Assembly (NCBI GenBank): GCA_005406025.1
Contig: BGZK01000156.1
Span: 558,001 to 622,000 of the forward strand
Source of the DNA: Eumeta japonica
Taxonomy: Eukaryota > Arthropoda > Insecta > Lepidoptera > Psychidae
Direction: 5' to 3'
DNA: 64,000 nucleotides
A program made the translations under genes and the position numbers. Shown here piece after piece: positions 1-11,965 of this stretch; the stretch's first letter is position 1; every line of letters begins with the position of its first letter. The notes beneath the pieces are model-generated. The model had not been told where the DNA came from and made no database searches. It was given only the letters and a program-made list of their open reading frames with translations.

Positions 1-1935
1 GTTCTTATTGAAACAATTCGGGACCGATGGACGCTTAACCGATTATATTGATTGAGAATCAATTCTATTTTTTCACAAATATACGGATTAGTTATTACTT
101 TAGAAATGATTTAAATTGAAAGTAAATGAAAATCACGAAAATGTGCACCAACCTTCATCGATTTTGTCTACGTTATTACTTGATATGAATATAACAAGAA
201 TTTACCCTTCTTCAAGAATCCTCATTCAAGTAATAATTCGAAAAAAATAGTTTAAAAACTTGTCAAGTCTCAAATTATTAACACGTTACGAAATTATAAT
301 GTATTATGATTTTTTATTAGATCTAGTGACAAAATCAATCACAATTATGTTTACCCTCAAACTAATCGTCACAAAGACTTGGTATATACAAAAAGCGTAC
401 AATTTCAAGTTCATATAAAGAAAAGGCAACGATGTAAGAATTCTTATTAAAGGTTGACCATGGTTCCACCAATCGGTGATTTGCCCCAATTAGTGATGGT
501 TGGTTAAATGTATTGCTTCTAACCAGAAGGTGGGTACCGATTTCGATACTGAATCCGGGTGAAACGACCTATGAGCTTTTAACATGACTCAAATTGAACC
601 ACTCGCCCCTTGTCCCGTAAAGCATGTTAAGTCGCCGGCCACAAACATCGCCATCGGATCGGTAACTAGGATCGTTGATGACCCTCAACTCGCACTTGGC
701 CAGCGGAGGTGGTAAGAAATCCCCTATATTTGAAATTAAATAGACGAAATGAAAAGATTTGCCCCAAAAATGAGGTGATCAAAAATAAATTAAAGAAAAA
801 GAAACATAATACCGTATACAATGCACCTATCGCGGCTTTGTTTATGGTTTTTTGTACGTTTGCATTAGATATATTTGATATGAGCAGCTGCGGGCCTCGA
901 GATAAATATCGTTTATCACACTGTCAGCTGTCAAGACTTTTATCTGATTCGGCGATAAATGTCGCATGAATGATCCTATGAGCCTGAGATTACATCATAG
1001 AGGTGTACGTACATGGATTCTTCTGCGAAATATGTCAGAGATGTGAAATAAACTATGGAACGAATCGATTCCATTTGATTTATGTACTTTCAAAAAATTT
1101 AGAACTCTATAGATTTCAGCTACGCCCACTGAATACAGTCGTATTTTTAACAAATTTTGTTCGCAGTGCGTTGGTAGTAGATTGAAAAACACACATAAAT
1201 TTGTAGAAGACTTACACTGAAGAAAAATGCAATTAAAAAAAACTAATGAGCCGTCGAGGAACGCCGGGCTGATGTGAAACATATTAACTATTTTGTATAA
1301 AAAATATGCATGAAAAAATTATTATTTATTTAAAAAAAGGGATTTATTTTCCATTTCTTTTGTTGAAAGATGTAGGATATATATTACTGGGAATCAAAAG
1401 AAAAGCTTTAAGTTTTTTATTATAATATTTAATCCGATATCTCATCAATTACTTGTGTTACAGTAGCAATCGATTCGTTCTTAGATTCTACAAAAGTTAC
1501 AATGAGCGCAAACGACTCGCGCACAGTCCAGTAAAAGGACAGCGCTGCTAGAATAGAGACGTCGTTTCTGTCTCCAGCGGATACTCGCCGCCATGCGCAA
1601 ACGACTCGTGCGCAGAGTCGAGTGGAGGGAAGCGCAGCCCGAGTCGAGACGACCCGACCTCTCGGTCCCACAATTTTACTCCCATAACGAAAACAATAAG
1701 GTGTTTCACATCAATAATGTGTACTTTCTGACGCGCAATTGCTAAAAAACTTCTGTTTTCATCTTCAATGGTCAGCTAGCGATATGAAATGCATAGCCCG
1801 GATGTAGTAGCAGAAGAAGATTAAAAACTAAAATTACTTAACCAATAAATATAAGATAACTCTAATGACGAAATGATAACGAAACGAGTATCATTAGTCT
1901 CTTTAATAATCTCACTCACGATACATTAGTCATTC
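1..1935. other. Upstream intergenic DNA
   Basis: No convincing gene is visible on either strand. The open frames here are short, of mixed composition and without recognisable domains. A GC-richer patch at about 1500-1680 carries a 14-base direct repeat (GCGCAAACGACTCG) at 1506-1519 and again at 1595-1608. It lies about 300 bases upstream of the TATA box of the chitin-binding gene, so it could be regulatory, but nothing else supports that. Confidence 0.5.
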
Positions 1936-1943
1936 TATAAATA
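1936..1943 (+). promoter_or_regulatory. TATA box of the chitin-binding gene
   Basis: The sequence reads TATAAATA. It lies about 130 bases before the first start codon, and ATTCAAAC at 1961-1968 would suit a transcription start about 25-30 bases downstream. This predicts a 5' UTR of roughly 100 bases. The call rests on motif and spacing only. Confidence 0.5.
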
Positions 1944-2070
1944 TACGTGCACTATCCGCCATTCAAACAGGTACCTCCATAGATCTTTATACATACCCTT
2001 TTTCTACGACACCGACTTACCTACCCTTTAGTCGCCGTAGATTGAAACACTGTCCGTCTTTGAATGAACC

Positions 2071-2298
2071 ATGCCCTACTCTATGTGCTCAGTGGCGACG
2101 GTGTTGGTGGCGACGGCGGCGTTGTGCTCCGGCTTCTCTATCCCGGCGAGACAAGACCCGGAGACGCTATGCCTCGGCCAGCCCGACTTCCTGCGCATAC
2201 CCGTCGAGGAGGCCTGCCAGCAATATTACCAATGCTACGCTGATCGCTCGTATCTGATGCAATGTCCCGACAGGACATGGTTCAACGAGGGGGAGCAG
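2071..2298 (+). CDS. Chitin-binding (CBM14) secreted protein, exon 1
   Basis: Exon 1 encodes residues 1-76. It starts at the ATG in ACCATGCC and ends in phase 0 at a donor reading CAG|GTAAAG. Residues 1 to about 21 form a signal peptide with a hydrophobic core (VATVLVATAALC), so the product should be secreted. Residues 34-65 carry the first four cysteines of a peritrophin-A domain, spaced C-x14-C-x5-C-x9-C with the aromatic run QQYYQC between. The last two cysteines lie in exon 2. Such proteins bind chitin in the peritrophic matrix or cuticle. A frame starting at 2042 on the same strand is a shadow. The start could instead be Met5 without changing the prediction. Confidence 0.88.
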
Positions 2299-2708
2299 GT
2301 AAAGCACATATATTCAGTAATCTAAGCACTTGAACTCCTTGTTAATACTGAATCAAGGCCTTTCTGTTGCAATTAAAGCTTTAACAGGAAAAATTTCCTG
2401 ACCAACCATCGAGAAATAACATTTTTTTTCCTTCGTCTATTTGAAACTACTACGAAACTTATATGTGATTTGACCATAAACACACGACACGAAACCTAAA
2501 ATAGCAAATAGTAATAATTGAATAGCAAAACATCCCCAACGCCCAAGCCAATTGTACCCAAAATCAGATTTTGTAATAATCAAAACGCTCAACGTGGTAA
2601 TTTCTAGAGAAGAAGACTTATATATAAATAACAAGTTATCCTCTTTGAAACCGGATCGATTTTTTTCAAATGATTGCAATTACTCCAGTAAAAAAATATA
2701 TAGGCACA

Positions 2709-3060
2709 CTAGCTTCCGTCCGCGGTTCCACCCGTGCAGGCGGAATGACTTTATCCGTCTTACATATCCACCCATTATGAGAATTAATCACGATCCCGAT
2801 CGCTATCCCGAATCGGGTCTCAATTCCGAACCGGGTCTAGATTTAAGTAGGTTCCAATTCTTATCCCGCTCTCAATTCTGACCTCTCTTTATTCAGGTTC
2901 CGGACACGACATTAATATTAATTTTAGTGCCACCATCGATTAAAATCTTGGTCCCGTTTTTGAATTCGAATCCTCTCGGTTATGGCTCGCAATTCTGTTC
3001 CTGGTCCCATTTGAAATTTCGATTCCAGTATCAGTTAGTTCCGATTTGGACGAAGTAGGG
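2709..3060 (-). mobile_element. Helitron-like relic (reverse orientation)
   Basis: On the minus strand the sequence ends GCGGACGGAAGCTAGTG, with CTAG at 2709-2712, as at the 3' end of short lepidopteran Helitrons. It is followed inward by a GC-rich stem-like stretch and then, at about 2785-3020, by degenerate runs built from CGATCCCGATC/AATTCCGA words. The same kind of word-repeat occurs inside the better-preserved copy at 48.9-49.6 kb. The far end is not defined. Confidence 0.45.
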
Positions 3061-4549
3061 GCAAATTCTAGTATCAAAATAATATTTAAGCTAAATTACT
3101 TGGGGATAGTGTCGATTTCTATGAGTGAAACATTTTTTTAAATCTGTAATAACACAAACATACTGATGAAGCCAAAGTGAAACTTTAATCGTCTATTTTA
3201 CTCAAAAAGTTTCTTATTAATGAGGTAATTCCTAAGCATTACCTTATTAATAATGATGTATAGTACTTCAGTTTAATAGTAAAAATACACAGACAACGTC
3301 AGATACGAATGCTAGTTCTTTTTTTTTAGAACTTTTCCCATTCGTCAGTGCAATATATTACCAGTTTCATAGTAATCGTATGCACGGTTTGAACACACAA
3401 AAAAGCAATAAAATACCCACTTGTTTTTAGAGTTTCATTGGCAAAATGGCGAAAGCGTTATCTTGATAGCTTCGTCATGTGTGTTCATCCGTCCATCTGC
3501 CCGTCCGTAAGTCTTCTCAAATCAGGCATTTTACTCAAAAACTAGAAGCTGTATATTGATGATATTTAGAGTATAATAGGTGTCTTGTATAAGCCGCTAC
3601 TTAGTTTGGAAGTTAAATAACAAAAATAAACATTTCTAGGATGACACTCTATACAGGGAAGAGAAGCTGAAAAAAATTCTTTTGACAAACATCAACGTGT
3701 GATATATATCTCGACAGTTCTTTTAAAAAGGCTATAGGATTTTCAAGTAAGCTTTTTGATTAAGTGAATATTTTCGGAAATAATCGCTCCGAAAGTAGCG
3801 TGAATTGTGGCCCCTTCATTTTTTAAGCCGTATGTCCAAAAGATATGAAATGATTGAAAAAATATGAAAAAAACAAAGGTAACGCTTAATAAATACGTTT
3901 AATAAATAATGTAATGAAAATTACTTTCAACATAATCGAATATACCGTTTTTGAGTTATCGCCGAAAAAAACTGCGCTTCTCAATAAAAGAACGTAAATG
4001 CCATTAAGATATGTACACGCTTTTTCTGGTGCACTTTTTCATATAGTATTTTTACATTTTGAGACTGTACTAAGAGGCTTTAAATGTATTTAAACGCATT
4101 TAAAATTTATTACGTAATTATGTATTTAGATAAATAGATTAAAAATGCATTAAAGTTATTTAATATACTTAGTATAAACTTTATATAAAATTTTGTCATA
4201 TAATTATTTATCAAAGTCTATTATTTACCTCTTACCGAAAAACCTAATTATCCAAAATTTCACAACACAAAATTAATACAAAATTGCATTTGTAGCGCAT
4301 TTCTTTGTAGAACGGCTACAGAACCCTACACTGAGCATGATCCGACATGCTATTGGCCGGTTTTTGTACATTATACAACCCTGCTATCTAACCTTATTGT
4401 GAAAGTCGCATCGCACCACTTTTCAGTCGTACCTTGCTTCATAAAAAGTTTCATACAAAATTCAGCCCCTTTAACTCAGACATAAAGCAAATGCATATGG
4501 TATATGGAAATAACATAGAGCCTTTTGCAATCACAAATTTTGACTATGC

Positions 4550-4890
4550 ACTAATTTTCATCAAGACCGGTAATAACGTTCTTAAGTTCTGAAGGAACAT
4601 ACGCACAGACGGACAGTAGCCCATTATTTTTAAAATCACATGTTTTAATTGACAGCTAAATTTTATCACGACCGGTGAAACGGTGAAGTTATAAAAGAAC
4701 ATACAGGTAGACAGAGATGGTCGAGCCATTATTAAATTACAAAAAAACATATTATAAATACTGTCAGACAGACACACAGTATCCTATCATTTACGCTATC
4801 AATTGTTTTGGCTCTACACCAATTTTTATCAAGATAGGTGAAGCCATTCTTAAGTTACAAAAGAACGTATATACAAGACCACAGATAAAC
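4550..4890 (+). repeat. Three degenerate copies of a TE-like unit
   Basis: Three similar segments begin near 4553, 4665 and 4822. Each runs from TTTTATCAAGA.-GGTGA through a variant of CGTTCTTAAGTTA to AAAGAACATA and a GACAGACAG-like tail. The unit resembles non-coding transposon sequence. The spacing is uneven (about 110 and 155 bases), so this is decayed duplication rather than a clean tandem array. Confidence 0.55.
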
Positions 4891-5095
4891 AAAAATAAAT
4901 TTTAAAAAGGTGGAATTAGGGTCAGTTAGTCATAAAACGAATATCTATCACAAATTGAAAAAAAAAATGAATATAGAAACAGACACTACAGATTTATATA
5001 TGTAGTAGAATAAATCTAAATTATATACGTATAATGTAATCTTCTCTAGAACTCGGAGGAAATTTATTCGGAGTGAAGGGCATGGCCTGCCCCAG

Positions 5096-5164
5096 TGCGA
5101 ATTGGAGACTGCTCACGGTCATCGTCACCAATGCAATGACAACGTCCAGCGCTGGCAGCTTAAC
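5096..5164 (+). CDS. Chitin-binding (CBM14) secreted protein, exon 2
   Basis: This 69-base exon encodes residues 77-99 in phase 0. It supplies the fifth and sixth domain cysteines (residues 77 and 89), giving C-x11-C-x11-C after Cys65. The whole domain is therefore C-x14-C-x5-C-x9-C-x11-C-x11-C, within the peritrophin-A consensus ranges. The exon is too short and has too few start codons to be seen as an ORF. The acceptor is GCCCCAG|TGC and the donor AAC|GTATTC. An acceptor 45 bases upstream (CTCTAG) was rejected because the required frame then hits TGA. The His-rich stretch AHGHRHQC is unusual for the domain. Confidence 0.8.
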
Positions 5165-5599
5165 GTATTCTCCGAGGCACGAGAAAAGTAGCTTGATTAA
5201 AGTTAAAAACTCATTAATAAATTCACCCCTGGTCAGAATACGAACTCGATACCTTCTAATTTGAAGGAAATGTTACCAACCATTCGGAATATATTTCGTT
5301 TACTAATATATTTTTTTTAATATATCGAAACGTGTTAAAATGAAATATGATCATGTGCAAAATTTAAAATTTAATAACCATCAAATAAACAAAAAAAACC
5401 TCAGCTTATGATTGAAAATTTGTAAGTAACGTAAATGTGTAATGTACTAGGGTAAAACAAAGCAGTTTATTTTTACATAATTCTAATTACAAAGATAATT
5501 ATAAAATATTAGTAGACCTGTAATGATTATTTTATTATAGATTTTGCAATTTACTTGAATTTTAGTTTTAAGAGTACATTTTTTTCGTTTCCTTTGCAG
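5165..5599 (+). other. Intron 2 of the chitin-binding gene
   Basis: This is a 435-base AT-rich intron from GTATTC to TTTGCAG with a pyrimidine-rich end (TTTCCTTTGCAG). Nothing else was recognised in it. Confidence 0.75.
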
Positions 5600-6505
5600 T
5601 TATGTGACATTTCCACACCTCCCGAAGGCTGTGATATAGGAGATGAGGAAGAACCTGATGTGCCTGAAGAACCTGAGGAGCCAGAAGAACCAGAAGGACC
5701 ACAAGAGTCGGAAGAATCAGAAGACCCAGAAGCTGAAGATGAAGAAGAACCAGAAGCTGAAGACCAAGAAGAACCAGAAACTGAAGATCAAGAAGAACCA
5801 GAAGATGAAGCTCCTGAAGAACCGAATGAAGAACCTGAAGAAGAAACTCCAGATCAACCTGAAGAAGAAACATTAGATGAACCTGAAGAAGAAACTCCAG
5901 ATGAACCTGAAGAAGCCTCCGATGAAGAAGCCCCAGAAGATGAAAATGAACATCTTGAAGTAGAAAGTAACGAAGAAAATCAAGAAGATATGCCCGAAAA
6001 TGAAATACCTGAGGATAGTATAGAAACTCCAGAAGATGAAGCACCTGAGGTTGATGAAGAAACCCCAGAGGATGCTAGTCAAGAAGGCGATGGAGTAGAA
6101 ACAGAGGATGAACCTCAAAATGAAAGCCAAGAAGTCCCAGAAGAGGAGACTGAAGCTGATGAAAACGAAGGGGAAGCACCAGAAGAAAATGAAGACGACT
6201 TTATAGAAGAAAATGACAATGATCCTCCTGAAGAAAATGAAAATATCCCTTCAGAAGAAAATGCGGATGATCCTCCAGAAAATGAAAATGATCCTCCAGA
6301 AAACCCCGAGAACGGAGAGGATATGGAAGATTGTGGTGAAGAGGAAGACAATGAACAACCTCTGAGCACAGAGGATGATGTCATTCCAGATTTTCCCCAC
6401 CTAGAGGAATCTGCGGAAAATGAACTGGAAGTCCCTGAAGGAAATGGTTTTGCTCTTCTTAAACTAAGAATGCGGCAATCAGCTCTATTGCAACTGCATA
6501 TGTAA
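5600..6505 (+). CDS. Chitin-binding secreted protein, exon 3 (acidic tail)
   Basis: The terminal exon encodes residues 100-400 in phase 0 and ends at TAA (6503-6505). Two cysteines (LCD and GCD) follow the chitin-binding domain. Then come about 250 residues dominated by Glu, Pro and Asp with imperfect EEPEE-, EDQEEPE- and EENEN-type repeats. One Cys remains near the end (EDCGEEE), and the C-terminus is more ordinary (LLKLRMRQSALLQLHM). Such a strongly acidic, disordered tail behind a chitin-binding domain suggests a matrix protein that binds cations or spaces chitin, but this is inference. The DNA is an imperfect minisatellite of GAAGAACC(A/T)GA words, and long open frames on the opposite strand are shadows of it. 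Confidence 0.85.
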   Translation, partial: LCDISTPPEGCDIGDEEEPDVPEEPEEPEEPEGPQESEESEDPEAEDEEEPEAEDQEEPETEDQEEPEDEAPEEPNEEPEEETPDQPEEETLDEPEEETPDEPEEASDEEAPEDENEHLEVESNEENQEDMPENEIPEDSIETPEDEAPEVDEETPEDASQEGDGVETEDEPQNESQEVPEEETEADENEGEAPEENEDDFIEENDNDPPEENENIPSEENADDPPENENDPPENPENGEDMEDCGEEEDNEQPLSTEDDVIPDFPHLEESAENELEVPEGNGFALLKLRMRQSALLQLHM

Positions 6506-6953
6506 AGGAAAAACTACAGCAAAAAAACCAAAATAATAGGATCTCTTGTGCAATTTTGTAAATAGTTAGTTTTAAGAGATTATAAGTTAGCATAGTACGA
6601 TTTTTCGTTTTATTTGGCATATTTTACCAGCTCTTTCTACGTAGACGTAAAATATATCACTATTTCACATTCCGATGACCATGTTATTCATAAAATTTTA
6701 ACATACATAAGTAAAATATGGTTTGTTTTAATTACCATAAATCTCATTATGTTAAGATAATTATATTAATACTGGGGAACAAAACTTCCCTCTGTGAATT
6801 ATAAATTGACAAAAATTATTATTTTCAAGCCAAAGAAAAGCCGCTATCATTGTAAAAACAAAGCTGTATTGTTCCTATTGGATGTGGCACTGATACCAAA
6901 ATAATTCATGAGATGGCAGTGGAATATGTTAGAGAACTTTCGGACTACGAGAA

Positions 6954-6959
6954 AATAAA
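6954..6959 (+). terminator. Polyadenylation signal, chitin-binding gene
   Basis: This is the first canonical AATAAA I noted downstream of the TAA at 6505, which would give a 3' UTR of about 470 bases. It is supported by motif only. Confidence 0.4.
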
Positions 6960-9303
6960 ACTGAAATTGCTATTTCGCTGTCATTGTATTTAAATTAAAT
7001 AACTAAATGAAGGAATTAAAAGCAAGTAATAAATAAAAAAAGAACGTAGAAAAGGCGAACAAAAATAAAAACAATTATTGCAGAATTCGTACCATGAAAC
7101 TTCCAGTTCAAAGTTGAATGATTTTCTACCTGAGCATTAAAACATTGTTGCAAGTAGCGATATTAAAAATATGTTGCACAGCAATTTATTTATGCCTAAA
7201 ATAGAGAAAATAAAGTTCATTAAAATCAAACTTAGCTAAATCCATTTATTGTCCTCGAAATTCCCTACATACTAATTATCATCAAAATCGTTGAAGCTGT
7301 TTGCATTTTGCTCTTTTAAAGTTATTAGATTATATTATATTGTTCTATTAGACTTTTGAAGGAGTCACCTGTGTCATTATTGGGTGGGAGGGTGGAGGGG
7401 CAGAAAGAATAATTAAAAAAATATTTCATCAGTTTATTACACGATTATGATACAAAATTAATTCTCAATTTGCATAATAATTATAAGTAACACAACCGAA
7501 AAAGCGACAAAAAACATTAAACATCTGAGAGTTTAAGATTTTAATATTACGTCTCGAGAGCTCTACAACAGCAAGAGCTGAACGTAAATGCATCTTATAA
7601 AGTACGGCTAAAATGGCGGAAAGTTATTTCATCGCAGTTAAATATACCACGTTAAAAAAAATCTACTCATTCGCGATACCCAAAGTCGATTAAATACTGG
7701 CAACCTCGGGACATAAAAAGATCGCGTTCGTTACTATTAATTTATTACAATAATATTAACACGTATAAAAGATAAAATTCGAAAATCGCTAAAAACGCAG
7801 CAACAGCCTTAAAGATCAGTGTAAAAATTGTAAGACGTTTTAAGTCACTTTGGCGTAATCCGATCGAACTTAAAAAGTCAAATATTTCAAAAGGATCGCT
7901 CTAGCAATCGGTTAATCGTTTTAAAATCGTCAATAATATTGTCAGTTAAATCTAATCGAATACATCAGTTCGTCATACTTAAAGACAAGCGATAGCAAAT
8001 TAAAAACATATACCGCTGTAATGTTTATTTATTACAATGGCAACATTAAACACTCATGCCAAACTACACCATATTAGAAAATTCATCGAATAATAACGTT
8101 AAGGATTATTTTGATCGAGTGATCGACAGACAGATAGTTCGCAAAACGCGGCCAACATTCGGATCAACCTTATAAATAGTTATGTAAACAAAAACGCTTC
8201 ATTAGTGGTCCACCTAACGCACAGTATAAAAGAGTAGCTAATGAGTAGATAGATATGTGTTTTGTTAAAATATATCATTTAATGTTACAACTCCACTACT
8301 GGAAACTCACATAGATTTCCCCCCAAAAAGATGATTATGTTAAATTTCAGTACAAAAACATGTATAGACGGAACATCGTCTCCAAACAAACTGAAAAGCA
8401 TAATCTACGTGCGTTTCCATAAAGTCGCAGAGATCTCTAAAGCCTATTTCTAAAGCGTATATATATTATCATATAGAAATATTGTAGACCTATCGGGTTG
8501 TTAGTTGAAATCTTTATCCGCGGGTACAATATGATGTCATAACAGGTGGTCTCTCGAAGTGATCTGCGATCTAGAAACATGCAAGTAAATGATACTTATT
8601 TAACCGATTAAAAGCCACGGAATCGACCACTATATAACTTTTCGATCGATTATTGTGGATCTGAATAATTTCAGAATTTGTTGCTACAATAATGGTTGTA
8701 TATTAAATAGATACGTTAATTTTATTGAAACTACCAAAAAAAACACAGAGATCTGATATAGTTCAGAAATTGTCGTGGCAATGAATCGATTAAACACGAC
8801 CGAGATATTAGAAGAACTCGCATCCATGATTAAAAAATCTACAATACACATTAGAAAAAAATTAACAAACAGAAATGTATAAAATAAATTAAATAAGTAC
8901 AACCATATTAAAACGACAATATCCAAAATATATTTTAGGAAATGGAAAACAAAATAAATTAAAAAAAACCACCAAAAATAAATATTTACATAGGTCACGG
9001 ATGCGACGAGCGGCGCTCGGGGCGTTTGTGTAGACAATTCCTTCGTACAAATCTTATATTACCGACACCTATCTCTCGCCTCAACAACAATTAACTGGTC
9101 ATGTAAAAATATATCACGGGTGACTAACTTTACAAGTTTAACTAGGTTAGTATAAAAAGTGACTTCTTAATAAAGAGTTTCACGTTTACACGGGGTATAC
9201 AAAGCGTGCCCTCGATAAAAGTGTATGAAACATCTCGTCCGGTAAAAAAGTACGAAATCGAGCAATCCCGTGCTGGCAACACGGCGTGGTCAAAGCCGAA
9301 AGG
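6960..9303. other. Convergent intergenic region and Svil 3' UTR
   Basis: No coding region is supported here. The stretch lies between two converging genes. The minus-strand supervillin stop is at 9304-9306, so much of 8.0-9.3 kb is probably its 3' UTR. Reverse-strand AATAAA hexamers (TTTATT on the + strand) lie near 8025 and 7740 as candidate cleavage signals. The 117-codon minus-strand frame at 8684-9037 is hydrophobic, AT-rich and lies within the predicted 3' UTR. Confidence 0.5.
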
Positions 9304-9390
9304 TCAAAACAGACCGATTTCCTTCTTCAGATTGGTCTGCTTCCACGCTGGCAGAGCGGTGAACTCTTCTTTGGTCATCCCGAACGCCTC
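9304..9390 (-). CDS. Svil: Supervillin terminal exon: villin headpiece C-half
   Basis: This exon encodes the last 28 residues and TGA (complement of 9304-9306). It reads EAFGMTKEEFTALPAWKQ, then TNLKKEIGLF. This is the C-terminal subdomain of a villin headpiece, with the conserved LPxWKQ-x2-LKK core and hydrophobic end that contact F-actin. The acceptor is TTTTCTAG|GAG, phase 0. The plus-strand frame at 9206-9394 is a shadow. Confidence 0.95.
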   Translation of the reverse strand, partial: EAFGMTKEEFTALPAWKQTNLKKEIGLF

Positions 9391-10819
9391 CTAGAAAAGG
9401 AAATCCAAAAGTATATTTGTAGGAGATGAATAGTAAACAAATGTTGTTATATATGCAAATCAACAAATATGATAACTTAAGAAACTGGACCCAAAATTAA
9501 AATAAAAAAAAAAGTGGGAATGGAATAGACATATTTTTTTATTGATTTAAATGGTAATAAATAGACACCAATGAGATGACATTACAACTTATTCAGGCAA
9601 GTAGAGTAGATACGCCATGACACATTCGCTTTCCATTTTCGATGTTGTGTGTTGATTTCAAGCGTTTTTACACAAACTTTAATAATGGCGCAATATTTAC
9701 GAACATAATTATAATAATTCAATTCTGTGCGAAAAACATTTTTTTTTCAGTCGCGTCAGTTCAATTTGCAATTAATGAATGTGACCATCATCACAATAAT
9801 GCGTGCCTTTGCGTGGATGGTTCATAACAATCATGCGTAAGAAATAAAGTTGTACATTTTTATTATTTAACAAGGTGAAATGGCACTATTCTCAAAGCAA
9901 ATGTTTAGCGTCACCCAATACAGCGCTGGTCAAGTTTGCATAAGAGTTGAGTTTCTCTTCTATTACATTAAAATGCTTGATGGCGCTTCAGTAGAAGGGA
10001 AAGACATAGCAGGGGGGGAGTTGATTCCAGTACCGATTTTGTGACGATTAAGAATTTACAAAGGATATTTATGATTTGAATTAACTATTTTCTGGATATA
10101 ATAGCAAATATTAAAATGACAACGCAACTGTCACTTGTGGTAATGGTAATTCAGTTGTCTTCGTGAGAACGATTTTCTCGCATTTCACGTGTTCAATAGG
10201 AAGTTACTTATAAATCCAAAAAATAAATCTTAGTTTCCGATTTTTATAATTATTTTTGATTGCGTTAATTAAACTGAAGTCATAACTAAGTCTCCTGGTT
10301 TAATAATCCATTTGTCATATGAAAAACACTGAAAACATGCCAGTTAATTCTTTCTACATAAATTTTATTGCTTGTTGTTAGTGTTACTATTTATAGAGTT
10401 AGTGTTGTAATATTGCTAATTATTTGAAATACAATAGCTATATTGAATTCCAAAGTCAAACATAAGACGATAATTAATAGTATTTGCCGTGAATTAATTA
10501 TACATATGCACGTTTATCTCTATAAATGTACACTGTAAATAGAGCTAGTGCGACCTGTAACATTAAATATTTGTCGTTCAAGTTGTTTTGATTTAAAATT
10601 GAATTGCTAAACCATTTTTCATTATAAAACTTCTAATATTCCACATACTTATATTTCTTTATAGTCTTTGTACATGTAAATCGCCTGACTAGAAGTTTGG
10701 AGAGTCAACGACACAAATATAGTGACGATGATGAGCCACTCCGCTAAACTTTGTATAGGCATGAAGAGCTCTTCACGATGTTTCAAGTAAAAAAAAAAAT
10801 TAAATTAAAAGATGATTAC
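9391..10819 (-). other. Svil intron before the terminal exon
   Basis: A 1.4 kb AT-rich intron. No gene or clear repeat was recognised. Confidence 0.6.
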
Positions 10820-10981
10820 CTGGAAGTCGGAAGACGCCAAATGTCGCTCAAGATGCTCCGGATCGACATGTTCTGGTAAAGGTCTTCGCTGGAGCTCGGC
10901 CAGGGGAAGCACCGCGTCGCAGCTCGTCAGTCGCGACAGCTCACATTCCCCTGAGACTATTGCGCCAGCTTTGTATCCCGC
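10820..10981 (-). CDS. Svil: Supervillin exon: headpiece N-half
   Basis: This exon has 54 codons, phase 0 at both ends. It finishes the last gelsolin-like repeat and enters the headpiece: PLAELQRRPLPEHVDP then EHLERHLASSDFQ, which matches the supervillin headpiece N-subdomain (pattern RPLPxxVDPxxLE). The acceptor is TTACAG|GCGG and the donor CAG|GTAATC. The 97-codon frame on the + strand is its shadow. Confidence 0.94.
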
Positions 10982-11965
10982 CTGTAATATGTCGTTCGAG
11001 TTGTATCATATCAACGATACGGCTGAATCATTACTAAGCGATCGATGGACTTCTACTGGCACTACAACACTAGCGCCGCTTAGCTCTCGTAGTCTCGTGA
11101 ACTAAGCAATGTTTTATTGTGATAGATTCAGAAAATTAATATAGAATTTTAATTGTATTTAGGATACTTTCAATTGATCTGTTCAACAAAAGACGATCAG
11201 GAGCCTTAACTTCAAGTGATATTGCAAATAAGTAAATAAAATTCCCTTGTAATTTGACTTTGTAACAAAAGTCACACTAACTTGAAACAAAAATGAGAAT
11301 AATTAATATGATCAGCTTAGAAAAAATGTCTTAACAATATTCATTATCAATCTCAAATTAAATCCAAACAGAAACTGTTAGTCTCTAATCAATATCTGTA
11401 TGCATATATTTGTTGATGCAACTACACTCCTAATTCTACTTTGTTTTGTCAGACAACTTAATTCTCTATTCTTATATAAATCTCAATGTTGCACAGTTAA
11501 TCACATAACTATTCAAAGTAAACTTGGTTTTCGTTTTTGTAGATATTGTAGTTTTTGTGGATATGCAAATTTTAGATAAAATCAGAAATAAACGTTTTTC
11601 TAAAGTTTCCTGAAGGTACTTTCCTGAAGGCTTCCCAATTGTAATTACATATAGCTATTTGTGTAGAGTACAGTATAGTAATCTATACAATCGCAGTATT
11701 AAGGATTTCTTTTCTAAACTATATCCAGTATTTACGTTTTTACATTGCATAACATCAAAAATTTTATAATAAGACATACTATATACATTAAAACATTTTT
11801 TTCTTAGGATGCTTTGAATTTTCAATTTATGAGATATATAAATTATTACATTTTAAATCTACGCGACGATTTTAATACCACATGTTTTATAATTGTGATT
11901 TACATTTTTAATTAAAATTAAAAAAATTGATAAAGATTTCGGAAAATAAAAATTGGAATACTTAC

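Larger units (their letters stand above)
2299..5095 (+). other. Intron 1 of the chitin-binding gene
   Basis: This 2.8 kb intron holds no gene. It contains a reverse-oriented Helitron-like relic from about 2709, a short TE-like stretch at 3460-3650 (a CGTCCGTCC-type motif followed by TTTTACTCAAAAACTAG), and three degenerate copies of a repeat unit at 4550-4890. The splice acceptor chosen at its end, CTGCCCCAG|TGC, is the one that gives the correct cysteine spacing in the protein. Confidence 0.7.

Noticed and set aside
5050..5095. Alternative acceptor CTTCTCTAG for exon 2 of the chitin-binding gene
   Set aside because: In the required phase 0 it meets TGA after eight codons, and it would spoil the cysteine spacing.
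5568..6384. Long minus-strand frames rich in Leu, Phe and Ser
   Set aside because: They are the reverse complement of the GAA/GAG/CCA-rich acidic tail exon, which has splice sites and a sensible protein on the + strand.
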